64,000 nucleotides of DNA from Psychroflexus lacisalsi (GCF_020164495.1 NZ_JAIQYZ010000001.1:248001-312000); one strand, 5' to 3'. Positions 1-9,398 are shown, counted from the stretch's first letter. Translations and numbers: made by a program. The notes: generated by a model from the letters alone, not told the origin.

Positions 1-1
1 A

Positions 2-169
2 GCTTTTTCATTAGACGGAGTTCATCCAACTTCCAGAGGCTATGCTTTAATTGCTAATGAAATTCTTAAAGTTATTGATTCTACTTATGGGACAAACTTT
101 GAAGCTTCAGGAAATCTTATTGACATTTCAAATTTCAATACGACGTATTCGCCAAGCTTACTGAATTAG
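2..169 (+). CDS. SGNH/GDSL-type hydrolase lipoprotein, C-terminal end only
   Basis: The window opens inside a reading frame that ends at a TAG at 167-169. The visible 55 residues include DGVHPTSRGYALIAN, which is block V of SGNH hydrolases, the D-x-x-H holding the catalytic Asp and His. The segment closely resembles the end of the complete SGNH lipoprotein at 1683-3239, including the position of the motif about 45-50 residues from the C-terminus, so the two are paralogues on either side of the FadL gene. The N-terminus, presumably with a lipobox, lies outside the window. The substrate cannot be inferred from this part. Confidence 0.85.
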   Translation, partial: AFSLDGVHPTSRGYALIANEILKVIDSTYGTNFEASGNLIDISNFNTTYSPSLLN

Positions 170-208
170 AGAAACACCAGACTTTATTAATATTCCTTTA
201 AATAGCTC

Positions 209-243
209 AAAAAAGCTTCGTTTTATAAACGAGGCTTTTTTAG
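209..243 (+). terminator. Rho-independent terminator
   Basis: An AAAAGCTTCGTTT arm pairs with AAACGAGGCTTTTT (one mismatch) around a 3-nt loop and runs into T-rich sequence. It lies about 40 nt after the stop of the partial SGNH gene and ends that transcription unit. Confidence 0.8.
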
Positions 244-347
244 TTAACAGCATTTATAATGAATAAAATTAAAGTTTTATCATCATTGATAATCAAATGC
301 TTATAGACCTGAGTGCGATTCTATATTGAAAGAAAGCAGTCTTAGCG

Positions 348-377
348 TTGTGAAATTATTAATAAATGATAAATTTG
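348..377 (+). promoter_or_regulatory. Bacteroidota-type promoter for the FadL gene
   Basis: TTG at 348-350, a 19-nt gap, then TAAATTTG at 370-377. This matches the family pattern TTTG-N(17-23)-TAnnTTTG. It lies about 40 nt upstream of the start codon at 417. Confidence 0.65.
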
Positions 378-416
378 GATACAAATTTTGGAATTTCACA
401 ATAAAATAAATTCAAT

Positions 417-1673
417 ATGAAGAACTTTTTAATCTCAGGTTTACTTCTCATGTTAGCTTCAGCTACAGCTTATGCAGGAGGCTATCGAGTAGCAGCCCAA
501 GGCCAAAGAGCTTTAGCGATGGGTCATGCCGGCGTAGGTGTGGTCAATAGTGCCGAAACAGCATTTTTTAACCCATCAGGTTTAGTGTACTTAGAAGATA
601 AATTCACTGTTTCAGCTGGTATAACTGGTGTATTCTCAAACGTCAAGTGGCAAAATACATCTACGGGTCAATTTGCTGAAACATTGCAAGATCCTGGAAC
701 ACCGTTTTATTTTCACGCTGCCTACAAAGTAAATGAGTGGTTAAGTTTAGGTTTATCCGTTTCAACTCCATACGGTAGTTCGGTAGAATGGGAACAAGAT
801 TGGCCCGGGTCTCACTTGGTTAATGATATTAATCTTGCTGCAATTTTTATTCAACCTTTAGCCTCAATAAAGCTTTCAAAACACTTCAGTATTGGTGGTG
901 GACCTATTTTCGTTACGGGTAATGTAAATTTCAATAGAAATGCCAACCGTACACTCACAGATGAACAGGGCAATAGATCGAACATTACCATTGACGATAC
1001 TGGCGTAAATAATACAGGATGGAGTGCGAGTTTTATGTTCACTCCTGTTGAAGAGTTAAGAATAGGGTTCAATTACAGATCAGAAATACTTCTCAATGCT
1101 GAAGGAGGTGAAGCTACCTTTGCTAACTTCCCTAATTCTACGCTTACTCCACAAAACGGAACGACTGAATTTGATGCTACTCTTCCATTGCCTGCTGAAT
1201 TAACTATTGGTTTTGCATATGAAATGAATGAAAAGTGGTTGTTTGCTTTTGACTACCAAAGAGCATTTTGGGAGGTTTACAACTCACTGGATATAGATTT
1301 TGCAAATCCTAATGTGGCAACTTCAATAAATCCAAGAAACTATAAAAATGCGTCTAGTTATAGGTTTGGTGCTCAGTATAAAGCAACAGATAATCTGACT
1401 TTAAGAGCAGGGTATTATTTTGATGAATCTCCAGTTCAGGAGGGATTTTTCGCTCCTGAAACTCCAAGAAATGATGGAAACGGATATACTGCCGGTCTAT
1501 CTTTTCAAATTTCAGAAAAATTCGCAGTTGATGCTTCCTTCCTTTATTTAAGATTTAAAGAAATTGATGCTTCATATGATTCTTATACAGAGAATGGGCA
1601 AACCGTTCCATTTGAAGGGACTTACAAGTCCAATGCATTTCTACCAGGTATCGGAGTAACTTATAAACTATAA
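417..1673 (+). CDS. FadL/OmpP1/TodX-family outer-membrane transport protein
   Basis: A 418-residue protein with a Sec signal peptide (MKNFLISGLLLMLASATAYA, cleavage near residue 20). The mature N-terminus, GGYRVAAQGQRALAMGHAG followed by ETAFFNPSGL, is the hatch/N-terminal signature of FadL-like porins. The rest is alternating amphipathic strand sequence ending in an aromatic/hydrophobic tail (GIGVTYKL), as expected of a monomeric outer-membrane beta-barrel. Family members take up hydrophobic molecules such as long-chain fatty acids or aromatics. The gene starts 40 nt after a good promoter and is followed 9 nt later by the SGNH lipoprotein gene, so the two are probably co-transcribed. A fatty-acid or lipid role shared with the neighbouring hydrolases is inference. 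Confidence 0.9.
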   Translation: MKNFLISGLLLMLASATAYAGGYRVAAQGQRALAMGHAGVGVVNSAETAFFNPSGLVYLEDKFTVSAGITGVFSNVKWQNTSTGQFAETLQDPGTPFYFHAAYKVNEWLSLGLSVSTPYGSSVEWEQDWPGSHLVNDINLAAIFIQPLASIKLSKHFSIGGGPIFVTGNVNFNRNANRTLTDEQGNRSNITIDDTGVNNTGWSASFMFTPVEELRIGFNYRSEILLNAEGGEATFANFPNSTLTPQNGTTEFDATLPLPAELTIGFAYEMNEKWLFAFDYQRAFWEVYNSLDIDFANPNVATSINPRNYKNASSYRFGAQYKATDNLTLRAGYYFDESPVQEGFFAPETPRNDGNGYTAGLSFQISEKFAVDASFLYLRFKEIDASYDSYTENGQTVPFEGTYKSNAFLPGIGVTYKL

Positions 1674-1682
1674 TCAGAAACA

Positions 1683-3239
1683 ATGAAAAACTATATAAAA
1701 TATTTACCCTTTTTAGCTTTTGGACTCATCGCTTGTGAGCCTGAGTTTGAAGAAGGTATTGAAGAAAACGAAGTCTATAATGCTGGTGAAGCAGATTTCT
1801 CTAACTACGTTTCACTAGGAAATTCACTTACCGCCGGTTATGCTGATAATGCTCTTTATGTGCAGGGACAGGAAAACTCTTTTCCAAATATTTTATCAGG
1901 TCAGTTTGAGCTTGTTGGTGGTGGAGAATTCACTCAGCCGCTGATGGCAGATAATCTTGGTGGATTGAAACTAAATGGTAATCAAATCACCAATAATAGA
2001 CTGGTATTGTCTTCAAATGCAGGACAACCTGTAATTCCGCCATCCCCGATTGCTGGAGATCCGCAGACTGAAGTGACCAACAAGCTTTCTGGTTCATTCA
2101 ACAATATGGGAGTTCCTGGAGCAAAAAGTTACCACTTGTTAGCTCCCGGATATGGAAATGTAGCAGGCCTTCCTGGTCAGGCAAATCCTTATTTTGTGAG
2201 ATTCTCCTCATCAGACAACGCTACTGTGCTTGGTGATGCCTTAGCACAAAATCCTTCTTTCTTTTCATTATGGATTGGAAACAATGATATTTTAGGCTAT
2301 GCAACTAGTGGAGGAACAGGTGTAGACCAAACCGGAAATTTAGACCCTTCTACTTATGCTCCCAATGACATTACGGATCCTAATGTTTTTGCCAGTGTTT
2401 ATAGTCAGTTGATAGGCGGCCTCACAGAATCAGCTTCTGGAGGTGTAGTTTACAATATTCCGAACATTACAGACATTCCATTCTTCACCACAGTGCCCAA
2501 CAATGCCTTGGTTTTGGATGCGCAAACTGCAGGAAACCTTACAGGCTTTTTTCAAGCTCTTGCTGGTATTTTTACCCAAGGACTTATTCAGCAAGGTGTA
2601 CCAGCTCAACAAGCTCAGGCCATTGCGGGTCAATATGCAATCACATTTAATGAAGGTCCTAATAGATTCATCATAGATGTTCCTGTCACACAAACCAACC
2701 CCTTAGGATTTAGACAAATGCAACCCGAAGAATTGCTGTTGCTTACGATTAATCAAGGGGCATTAGCTCAAGGTTATGGTTCTGTAGCACTTTCACCAGA
2801 AGTTCTTCAGGTTTTAGGTCTTCTTCAGCAAGGTGGTAGTCCGAGCCCAGAACAAGCACAATTGGTCTTAAGTGCAGTCAATGGTATTGATGATGAGGAT
2901 GCTTTAGATGCAGCAGAATTACAAAATATTTCAAATGCAAGAACAGCTTATAATTCTACAATTCAAGGTTTGGCGCAAGCCAATAATTTAGCATTTGTGG
3001 ATGCTGATGGATTATTACAAAATGTGTCACAAGGAATTAGTTTTCCTGGAGGTATAGTGACATCAGATTTTGTTAGTGGTGGTGGTTTTTCACTGGATGG
3101 TGTGCATCTAACGCCACGTGGTTATGCCCTAGTTGCTAATGAAACTCTTCGAGCTATAAATATGACTTACGGTTCTGACTTGCCAGAAGTCAATATTGGT
3201 GCATACGGAACGGTTACATTAAGCGATAACGTAAACTAA
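1683..3239 (+). CDS. SGNH/GDSL-type hydrolase lipoprotein
   Basis: A 518-residue protein. The N-terminus has a lipoprotein signal peptide with lipobox LIAC (Cys18). SGNH blocks are visible: GNSLTAG with the nucleophile Ser48, GNND at 199-202 (block III Asn), and DGVH at 472-475 giving the catalytic Asp and His. Between them is a Gln/Ala-rich insertion (about residues 285-395), larger than in minimal SGNH esterases. A surface or periplasmic ester hydrolase is expected; the substrate is unknown. It follows the FadL gene by 9 nt and is followed by a terminator, so FadL and this gene form one unit. The partial gene at the window start is a paralogue, making the local order SGNH-FadL-SGNH. Confidence 0.88.
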   Translation: MKNYIKYLPFLAFGLIACEPEFEEGIEENEVYNAGEADFSNYVSLGNSLTAGYADNALYVQGQENSFPNILSGQFELVGGGEFTQPLMADNLGGLKLNGNQITNNRLVLSSNAGQPVIPPSPIAGDPQTEVTNKLSGSFNNMGVPGAKSYHLLAPGYGNVAGLPGQANPYFVRFSSSDNATVLGDALAQNPSFFSLWIGNNDILGYATSGGTGVDQTGNLDPSTYAPNDITDPNVFASVYSQLIGGLTESASGGVVYNIPNITDIPFFTTVPNNALVLDAQTAGNLTGFFQALAGIFTQGLIQQGVPAQQAQAIAGQYAITFNEGPNRFIIDVPVTQTNPLGFRQMQPEELLLLTINQGALAQGYGSVALSPEVLQVLGLLQQGGSPSPEQAQLVLSAVNGIDDEDALDAAELQNISNARTAYNSTIQGLAQANNLAFVDADGLLQNVSQGISFPGGIVTSDFVSGGGFSLDGVHLTPRGYALVANETLRAINMTYGSDLPEVNIGAYGTVTLSDNVN

Positions 3240-3256
3240 TTAAGGCTTTAATTCTT

Positions 3257-3298
3257 TAAAAACTGCTTCAATAGATTTATTGAAGCAGTTTTTTTATT
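3257..3298 (+). terminator. Rho-independent terminator
   Basis: AAAACTGCTTCAATA pairs with TATTGAAGCAGTTTTTTT around a short loop, 18 nt after the SGNH stop. Its T-tract runs into TATTTTTG (3295-3302), which fits a -7 promoter box for the next gene. Confidence 0.85.
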
Positions 3299-3325
3299 TT
3301 TGATCTTCAACCAAAACCCCAACCA

Positions 3326-3679
3326 ATGAAAGTTCTATTACAGATTATACTCACAGGAATAATTGTCCTGGTGTTGTCCAATTTACTCGGCGGAGTTTAT
3401 GTCTCCGATTTTTTTACTGCTATTGTAGTTGCTGCGATTTTAGCCTTGCTCAATATATTTGTAAAACCGATTCTTCTTATATTAACGCTTCCTGTCACTG
3501 TAGTTACTTTTGGTCTCTTTTTACTAGTAATCAATGCACTTATTATTTTGATGGCAGACGGTCTCGTAGACGCCTTTAGAGTAGACGGGTTCTGGTGGGC
3601 AGTATTGTTTAGTATCTTGCTTTCATTCCTTCAGTCTATTATATTTTCAGTTGCCGAACGTTCAGGAAGAAGAAGATAG
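3326..3679 (+). CDS. Phage-holin-4-2-like small membrane protein (YvlD/DUF360 type)
   Basis: A 117-residue, almost wholly hydrophobic protein with four predicted membrane segments (roughly 4-22, 27-48, 52-74, 88-108). NIFVKPILLILTLPVTVVTFGLF is the typical core of the phage holin family IV / DUF360 membrane proteins, which despite the name are chromosomal and widespread. Function is unknown; family members are usually linked to envelope stress. It sits alone between a terminator and the CPBP protease gene, and nothing here suggests a prophage. Confidence 0.8.
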   Translation: MKVLLQIILTGIIVLVLSNLLGGVYVSDFFTAIVVAAILALLNIFVKPILLILTLPVTVVTFGLFLLVINALIILMADGLVDAFRVDGFWWAVLFSILLSFLQSIIFSVAERSGRRR

Positions 3680-3778
3680 TTTTTATATTTTACAAAGTAA
3701 AAACTTGAACAATAATCACTAGAACTGCTTCTTTAACTTATCCTACTAAAGAATTGAATTTTTAAAATTTATCAATTT

Positions 3779-4363
3779 ATGCTTTTAACCAAAAAAGCCA
3801 TGTTTACTTTATCTGTGTTTACGCTCTTTGGATTTAGCGGCATTGCTTATCTTATTTTAGCATTTTCAGATGAGGTTCAGTATTTTGAAATGTTTAATTA
3901 TGACAACTTGCTTCTTTCTATTCCAGTAGGTTTAGGATTTGGCGCTGTAGCCGCTTTCATTGGGATATTACTGTTGAAATTACCACCGTTAAAAGAAACA
4001 AGCACTTTTTACGCCAACCTTTTTAAGGGTTTGGACTTACATTGGCCAGACATACTTTTTTATTCGTTTTGTGCTGGAGTTGGTGAAGAGATTTTGTTTA
4101 GAGGGGCATTACAACCCCTGTTAGGATTATGGTTTGCTGCAATTTTGTTCGTAATACTTCACGGATACATTTCTACCAAAGATTGGAAAAAATCTATTTA
4201 TGGAGTTTTCCTGATTTTTATTTCAGCTGGGTTTGGATATTTAGTTCTGTATTTTGACATCTATGCAGCGATGGCTGCTCATTTTATTTTCGATGTCATT
4301 ATGTTTATCAAACTGAAAAGAGATTCCAGAGCAATCGCTTCAGAATCTACAGAATTGGATTGA
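3779..4363 (+). CDS. CPBP-family intramembrane metalloprotease
   Basis: A 194-residue polytopic membrane protein. The CPBP/Abi motifs are present: EExxxR at 103-108 (GEEILFRG), FxxxH ending at His128 (FVILHGY), and HxxxD at 168-172 (HFIFD). These form the intramembrane glutamate/histidine active site shared with Rce1. Bacterial members act in peptide maturation, bacteriocin immunity or unknown roles. Its isolated position, 100 nt from the holin-like gene, gives no functional clue. Confidence 0.88.
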   Translation: MLLTKKAMFTLSVFTLFGFSGIAYLILAFSDEVQYFEMFNYDNLLLSIPVGLGFGAVAAFIGILLLKLPPLKETSTFYANLFKGLDLHWPDILFYSFCAGVGEEILFRGALQPLLGLWFAAILFVILHGYISTKDWKKSIYGVFLIFISAGFGYLVLYFDIYAAMAAHFIFDVIMFIKLKRDSRAIASESTELD

Positions 4364-4413
4364 TTTATTTGGAATACTTTAAGCTTTAGATAGCGCTCAC
4401 GATTTATAAAAAC

Positions 4414-4444
4414 TTGGTAAGCAGTGAAATAAATTGTAATTTTG
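4414..4444 (+). promoter_or_regulatory. Bacteroidota-type promoter for tig
   Basis: TTG at 4414-4416, 20-nt gap, TAATTTTG at 4437-4444: a full match to the -33/-7 pattern, 25 nt before the tig start codon. Confidence 0.7.
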
Positions 4445-4469
4445 CACTTTCAAAAAATAATACTTTAGA

Positions 4470-5792
4470 ATGAATATAACGAGAGAAGACAAAGATCAAC
4501 TGAATTCTGTAGTCAAAATTAATATTGAAAAGGACGATTATAGTCCAAAGGTAGATAAGATACTTAAAGACTATCGCAAAACTGCCAACATTCCAGGCTT
4601 TAGAAAAGGCATGGTTCCAATGGGAATGATCAAGAAACAATATGGTCAGGCTGTTTTGGTAGATGAAGTCAATAAATTACTGCAAGAATCTTTAAATTCT
4701 TACATCACAGAAGAAAAGATTGATATTTTAGGAAATCCACTTCCTAAACCACAGGATGACCTTAACTGGGAGTCTGACAACTACACATTTGAATTTGAAT
4801 TAGGTCTAGCTCCAAAATTTGATGTCACTCTAGAGGGTGAAGGTCCTGTAACTTACTATAATATTTCTGCAGACGAGGAAATGATTGATAATCAAATCAA
4901 AACCATTCAGCGTCAATACGGAAAATTAGTGACTCAAGAAGAGGTAAAAGAGAATTATACAGTTGTTGGTACTTTTCATAATGAAGAAGAAGGTATTGAA
5001 AATGAAGCAACTTTCAAAGTTGAAGATATCGAAGGAAAAACCAACAAAAAAGAACTTTTAGGAGCAAAAGTTGGGGACCAAGTCACTCTAAAATCTAATA
5101 AACTTTTTAAGGACGATGATGCTTTAGCGAGACATCTTGGAATTGAAAAAGATAAAGTGGAAGGTCTTAAAGTAGATTTGACATTCACGATTAAAGAAAT
5201 CAACGAACAAATTTTAGCTGAACTTAATCAGGAATTGTTTGATAAAGCATTTGGCGAAGGTGAGGTGACTTCAGAAAAAGAAGCTAAAGACAAGATCGCA
5301 GACCAGTCCAAGCAAACATTTAAGCAACAAGGCGATCAACAGTTTTTCAATGATGTCACAAAGCTTCTTATCGAAAAAGCAGATATGGAATTGCCGGCAG
5401 AATTTCTTCAGAAGTGGCTTCAAACTCAGGGAGAAAAGCAATTGACACCAGAGGAGGCTACAGAGGAATATACTAAAAGCGAAAAAGGTATTAAATACCA
5501 ATTGATCGAAGCTAAAATCGCAAAAGACAACGATATTAAAATCGAAGTCGAAGACGTTAAACAAGTAGCTAAGGAAAAAATAAGAATGCAAATGATGCAG
5601 TTTGGTCAGCAAGATTTCCCGGAAGACCAGATGGATCCTATCATTCAGAACTTAATGTCCAACGAGGAACAGGTGAGACAATTTTCTGAAGAAGTGATGG
5701 TCCAAAAATTACTTGAGCTATATAAAGATAAAATGGAGGTTGAAGAAAAAGATGTGACTTATAAAGACTTTGTCGACAAGATTTATAAGTAA
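4470..5792 (+). CDS. tig: Trigger factor, ribosome-associated chaperone
   Basis: A 440-residue protein. The N-terminal ribosome-binding domain contains GFRKGMVP (about residues 43-50), the signature loop that docks at the ribosomal exit tunnel. The middle region (about 150-240) is the position of the FKBP-like PPIase domain but is diverged, as is common in Bacteroidota. The long helical C-terminal part (about 255-430) is the chaperone cradle, rich in Glu/Lys/Gln. The start is fixed by the promoter 25 nt upstream. The gene precedes clpP and clpX, the classic tig-clpP-clpX order. A 112-nt gap with an inverted repeat separates it from clpP. Confidence 0.93.
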   Translation: MNITREDKDQLNSVVKINIEKDDYSPKVDKILKDYRKTANIPGFRKGMVPMGMIKKQYGQAVLVDEVNKLLQESLNSYITEEKIDILGNPLPKPQDDLNWESDNYTFEFELGLAPKFDVTLEGEGPVTYYNISADEEMIDNQIKTIQRQYGKLVTQEEVKENYTVVGTFHNEEEGIENEATFKVEDIEGKTNKKELLGAKVGDQVTLKSNKLFKDDDALARHLGIEKDKVEGLKVDLTFTIKEINEQILAELNQELFDKAFGEGEVTSEKEAKDKIADQSKQTFKQQGDQQFFNDVTKLLIEKADMELPAEFLQKWLQTQGEKQLTPEEATEEYTKSEKGIKYQLIEAKIAKDNDIKIEVEDVKQVAKEKIRMQMMQFGQQDFPEDQMDPIIQNLMSNEEQVRQFSEEVMVQKLLELYKDKMEVEEKDVTYKDFVDKIYK

Positions 5793-5820
5793 GTCCTATT
5801 CAACATATAAAAACTAAGCC

Positions 5821-5879
5821 TATAGCTTGAAGTTAACATTTAGTAAAAGAACAACGCTAGACTTTAACTTCAAGCTATA
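5821..5879 (+). repeat. 16-bp perfect inverted repeat between tig and clpP
   Basis: TATAGCTTGAAGTTAA (5821-5836) is exactly complementary to TTAACTTCAAGCTATA (5864-5879), separated by 27 nt. The transcript could form a strong stem, but only a weak T-run follows, so it may be a partial terminator, an mRNA processing or stability element, or an operator ahead of clpP. Confidence 0.6.
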
Positions 5880-5904
5880 TTCGTTTTAAAATAGAGAGTA
5901 TACT

Positions 5905-6579
5905 ATGAAAATGGATAAAGAATTTAAAAAGTTTGCCACCAAAGATCACGGTGTCAATGCCAATTATTACGACAAGGTCATCACGAGTATGATTCCTACA
6001 GCGATGACTCCAAATATCATCGAAGAGCGACAAATGAATGCTGTGGCTATGGATGTTTTTTCAAGATTGATGATGGATAGAATCATCTTTTTAGGAACAC
6101 CAATAAACGACCAGGTAGCCAATATCATTCAGGCGCAGTTGTTATTCTTAGAAAGTACAGATTCCTCTAAAGATATCCAGATTTACATCAACTCTCCTGG
6201 TGGAAGTGTTTATGCTGGTCTTGGAATTTATGATACAATGCAATTTATCAAACCTGATGTTGCGACTATTAATACTGGAATTGCCGCATCTATGGGAGCA
6301 GTATTATTATGTGCAGGAACACACGGCAAGAGAAGTGGATTACCACATTCCAGAGTGATGATACACCAACCTATGGGTGGCGCTCAAGGACAGGCAGATG
6401 ATATAGAAATTACAGCAAAACAAATTGTTCTTTTGAAAGAAGAACTTTATAAAATCATTTCCAAACATTCCGGAAAATCCTATGATGACGTTTATAACGA
6501 TGGAGACAGAGATTTCTGGATGAAGGCAGATGCTGCCAAAGAGTACGGAATGATTGATGAAATATTGACAAGAGAGTAA
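5905..6579 (+). CDS. clpP: ATP-dependent Clp protease proteolytic subunit
   Basis: A 224-residue serine protease subunit that forms the tetradecameric chamber fed by ClpX. The catalytic triad is visible: Ser129 in GIAASMGA, His154 in MIHQPMGG, and Asp203 in DRDFWMKADAAKEYG. The N-terminal ~30 residues precede the usual core and probably form the propeptide/axial loop. An ATG two codons inside the chosen start (5911) is an alternative. The clpX start is only 3 nt past the stop, so the two are translated from one message and regulated together. Confidence 0.95.
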   Translation: MKMDKEFKKFATKDHGVNANYYDKVITSMIPTAMTPNIIEERQMNAVAMDVFSRLMMDRIIFLGTPINDQVANIIQAQLLFLESTDSSKDIQIYINSPGGSVYAGLGIYDTMQFIKPDVATINTGIAASMGAVLLCAGTHGKRSGLPHSRVMIHQPMGGAQGQADDIEITAKQIVLLKEELYKIISKHSGKSYDDVYNDGDRDFWMKADAAKEYGMIDEILTRE

Positions 6580-6582
6580 ATT

Positions 6583-7815
6583 ATGGCTAAAGAAGAGTTA
6601 GAATGTTCATTTTGCGGACGTAAAAAAGCGGAAACCAGCTTGCTTATTGCAGGACTGGATGCTCATATTTGCGACCGATGTATAGAACAAGCTCACGGTA
6701 TTGTTTTAGAAGAATCTAAGCAGGATAGTACGGAGGAATTGACTTCAGAATTGAAGTTGAGAAAGCCTAAAGCGATTAAAGATTTCTTGGACCAATACGT
6801 GATAGGACAAGATCAAACCAAAAAGGTGATGTCCGTTGCTGTCTATAATCATTATAAGCGCTTATTACAGCCAAACTCCAATGATGATATTGAAATTCAA
6901 AAGAGTAACATCATTATGGCAGGGCAAACTGGAACGGGTAAAACTTTAGTTGCCAAGACCATTGCCAGAATGTTGAATGTACCTTTAGCCATTGTTGATG
7001 CAACAGTTCTTACTGAAGCTGGATACGTTGGAGAAGACGTTGAAACTATTTTGACCAAACTACTTGCGGCTGCAGATTATAATGTGGAAAAAGCCGAGCA
7101 CGGTATCGTATTTATAGATGAAATTGATAAAATCGCCAGAAAGAGTGATAATCCATCCATCACACGAGACGTGAGTGGTGAAGGCGTACAACAGGCTTTA
7201 CTCAAGCTTTTGGAAGGAACTACAGTGAATGTTCCACCAAAGGGCGGTAGAAAACATCCCGATCAAAAGTTTATTGAAGTCAATACTGAAAATATTCTGT
7301 TCATTGCAGGTGGTGCTTTTGATGGTATTGAAAAGAACATTTCCAAACGACTTAATATGCAAGCCGTAGGTTATGGCGCATCTAAGTTGGGAGAAAGTGT
7401 AGATAAAGAAAATATTTTGCAATATATCATTCCGAAAGACCTGAAAGATTACGGACTTATTCCTGAAATCATCGGTCGTTTGCCTGTCTTAACTTACATG
7501 GATCCCTTGGACAAAGATACTTTGCGATTAATCTTGACTCAACCCAAGAATGCAATCATAAAGCAGTATCAGAAGTTATTTGAGATGGATAATATCGATT
7601 TTCAAATTACAGACGGTGCTTTAGATTTTATTGTGGAGAAAGCTCTTGAGTATAAATTAGGTGCGAGAGGCTTGCGTTCATTGTGTGAAGCAATACTGAC
7701 CGACGCCATGTTTGATATGCCGGAAGGTGATGAAACAGAGTTAAAAGTTACTAAAACTTACGCTGAAAAAGCTTTAGAAAGAACAAGTCTTAGAAAATTG
7801 AAGGCAGTGAGTTAG
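6583..7815 (+). CDS. clpX: ATP-dependent Clp protease ATP-binding subunit ClpX
   Basis: A 410-residue AAA+ unfoldase. The N-terminal C4 zinc finger has Cys8, Cys11, Cys30 and Cys33. Walker A is GQTGTGKT (114-121), pore loop 1 is GYVG (147-150), Walker B is IVFIDEID (175-182), and sensor 2 lies in the C-terminal GARGLR motif. It recognises and unfolds tagged substrates and feeds ClpP, encoded directly upstream. A terminator follows 28 nt after the stop, closing the clpPX unit. Confidence 0.96.
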   Translation: MAKEELECSFCGRKKAETSLLIAGLDAHICDRCIEQAHGIVLEESKQDSTEELTSELKLRKPKAIKDFLDQYVIGQDQTKKVMSVAVYNHYKRLLQPNSNDDIEIQKSNIIMAGQTGTGKTLVAKTIARMLNVPLAIVDATVLTEAGYVGEDVETILTKLLAAADYNVEKAEHGIVFIDEIDKIARKSDNPSITRDVSGEGVQQALLKLLEGTTVNVPPKGGRKHPDQKFIEVNTENILFIAGGAFDGIEKNISKRLNMQAVGYGASKLGESVDKENILQYIIPKDLKDYGLIPEIIGRLPVLTYMDPLDKDTLRLILTQPKNAIIKQYQKLFEMDNIDFQITDGALDFIVEKALEYKLGARGLRSLCEAILTDAMFDMPEGDETELKVTKTYAEKALERTSLRKLKAVS

Positions 7816-7842
7816 AATAAATTCACTAGCAAATTATACACA

Positions 7843-7875
7843 ACCTCGTCAATTAGTTTTGATGAGGTTTTTTTG
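7843..7875 (+). terminator. Rho-independent terminator after clpX
   Basis: ACCTCGTCAA and TTTGATGAGGT form a stem with a G.T pair around TTAG, followed by a T7 run. Confidence 0.85.
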
Positions 7876-8048
7876 TGAGATTATTCGAGTAGGATTTTTC
7901 TTTGACCTTAAGAAATGGATTAAAATATCTACGGGTCCAATTTGATGAATAGGCGGGCTACAATTGATGTGCGTACTTTATTTGACACAATAAACCAGTA
8001 GCATTAAAATTATTTCTAACTTAGAATTATAAATCAAAAATTCAACTC

Positions 8049-9398
8049 ATGAAAATCCTGTTAACTCTAGTCCTTGCTTTAATCATGTCCATTAGCTTGC
8101 AAGCTCAGGATTTTGCTGTTCTGTCTCAAAAAAAACAATCTGAAGTGATTGACCAATGGCTAGGTGAGCGACTGGAAACGGTCCTTCCAAAAGTGATGGA
8201 TCGAGCAGGTATAGACATGTGGCTGGTTATTTCCAGGGAATATAATGAAGATCCTATCATTAAAACCCTATTGCCAAGTACCTGGTTAGCAGCGAGACGT
8301 AGAACCATGTTGCTGATGTTTAAGCCCAAGTCTAGTAATGAGGTGGAAACCATCGCTGTGGCCAGGTATAATGTGGGAGAACACTTCAAAAAAGCATGGG
8401 ACCCTGAAAAGCAACCTGACCAGTGGAAGCGATTGGTAGAATTGATAGCAGAGAGAAATCCGAATAAAATCGGCATCAATACCTCTGAAGATTTTGGTCA
8501 TGCCGATGGGTTGAATCACACAGAATACGAATTGCTTTTAGAGTACTTGCCAAAATCAGATCATAAAAAATTAGTGTCGGCTGAAGATTTGGCGGTGGGT
8601 TGGTTAGAAACCAGAACCACTTCAGAACTGGCGACTTACAGACATATCCAAAGCATTGCGCATGACATTATTCAGGAAGGTTTATCAGAACAAGTGATCA
8701 CTCCTGGGGTAACAAAAACTACAGATGTGGTGTGGTGGTATAGAGACAGGATAAAAGATTTGGGAATAGAAACCTGGTTTCACCCCACTGTCGATATCCA
8801 AAGGGTGAGCAATGAAAGCAAGGAGCATTTAAGAACATTTGATAACAATCCAGACCCCGAAGTTATTCTGCCGGGTGATGTCTTGCATATGGACTTTGGG
8901 ATTACTTATTTAAGACTAAACACAGATACTCAGGAATTAGCCTATGTCTTAAAGCCAGGTGAGAAGGAGGTTCCGCAGTATTTGGTGGATGCTTTAGTTG
9001 TTGGAAACCGTTTACAGGATATTTTATCGACCAATTTTAAAACTGGACGAACTGGTAACGAGATTTTGAAGGAGGCTAGAACACAAATGAAGTCTGAAGA
9101 CATCAAGGGAACGATTTATACGCATCCCATGGGTTATCATGGACATGCCGCAGGACCAACCATCGGCATGTGGGACAACCAGGGAGATGTGCCCGGCTCT
9201 GGAGATTATCCGCTATATCCAAATACGGTTTATGCGATTGAACTCAATGCTGAAGTTTATCTTGAAGAGTGGCAAAAGCCCTTCAGAGTCATGCTGGAAG
9301 AAGGGGCTTATTTTGATGGTGAAAAAGTGATCTACTTAAATGGCAGACAAAAGGAATTTTTAACCATTCCTAGACAGAAATCTTACTTAAAAGATTAA
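8049..9398 (+). CDS. Secreted M24-family metallopeptidase (Xaa-Pro aminopeptidase-like)
   Basis: A 449-residue protein with an N-terminal signal peptide (MKILLTLVLALIMSISLQAQ). A creatinase-like N-terminal domain is followed by an M24 pita-bread domain. The metal-binding set can be traced as HMDFG (first Asp), TDTQ about ten residues on (second Asp), GYHGHAAGPTIG (His), AIELNAEV (Glu) and MLEEGAYF (last Glu). M24 enzymes with this layout remove N-terminal residues before proline, but some family members are not aminopeptidases and the substrate is not certain. It is preceded by ~230 nt with the clpX terminator and no strong promoter match. The aromatic operon leader starts only 74 nt downstream with no clear terminator between. 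Confidence 0.85.
   Translation: MKILLTLVLALIMSISLQAQDFAVLSQKKQSEVIDQWLGERLETVLPKVMDRAGIDMWLVISREYNEDPIIKTLLPSTWLAARRRTMLLMFKPKSSNEVETIAVARYNVGEHFKKAWDPEKQPDQWKRLVELIAERNPNKIGINTSEDFGHADGLNHTEYELLLEYLPKSDHKKLVSAEDLAVGWLETRTTSELATYRHIQSIAHDIIQEGLSEQVITPGVTKTTDVVWWYRDRIKDLGIETWFHPTVDIQRVSNESKEHLRTFDNNPDPEVILPGDVLHMDFGITYLRLNTDTQELAYVLKPGEKEVPQYLVDALVVGNRLQDILSTNFKTGRTGNEILKEARTQMKSEDIKGTIYTHPMGYHGHAAGPTIGMWDNQGDVPGSGDYPLYPNTVYAIELNAEVYLEEWQKPFRVMLEEGAYFDGEKVIYLNGRQKEFLTIPRQKSYLKD

Noticed and set aside
3326-3679. Prophage remnant suggested by holin similarity
   Set aside because: The family is a chromosomal membrane-protein family and no other phage gene, integrase or att site is nearby.
7198-7422. 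Minus-strand frame inside clpX, and similar antisense frames in other long genes
   Set aside because: They lie opposite well-supported genes, lack recognisable domains and follow from codon bias of the real gene.
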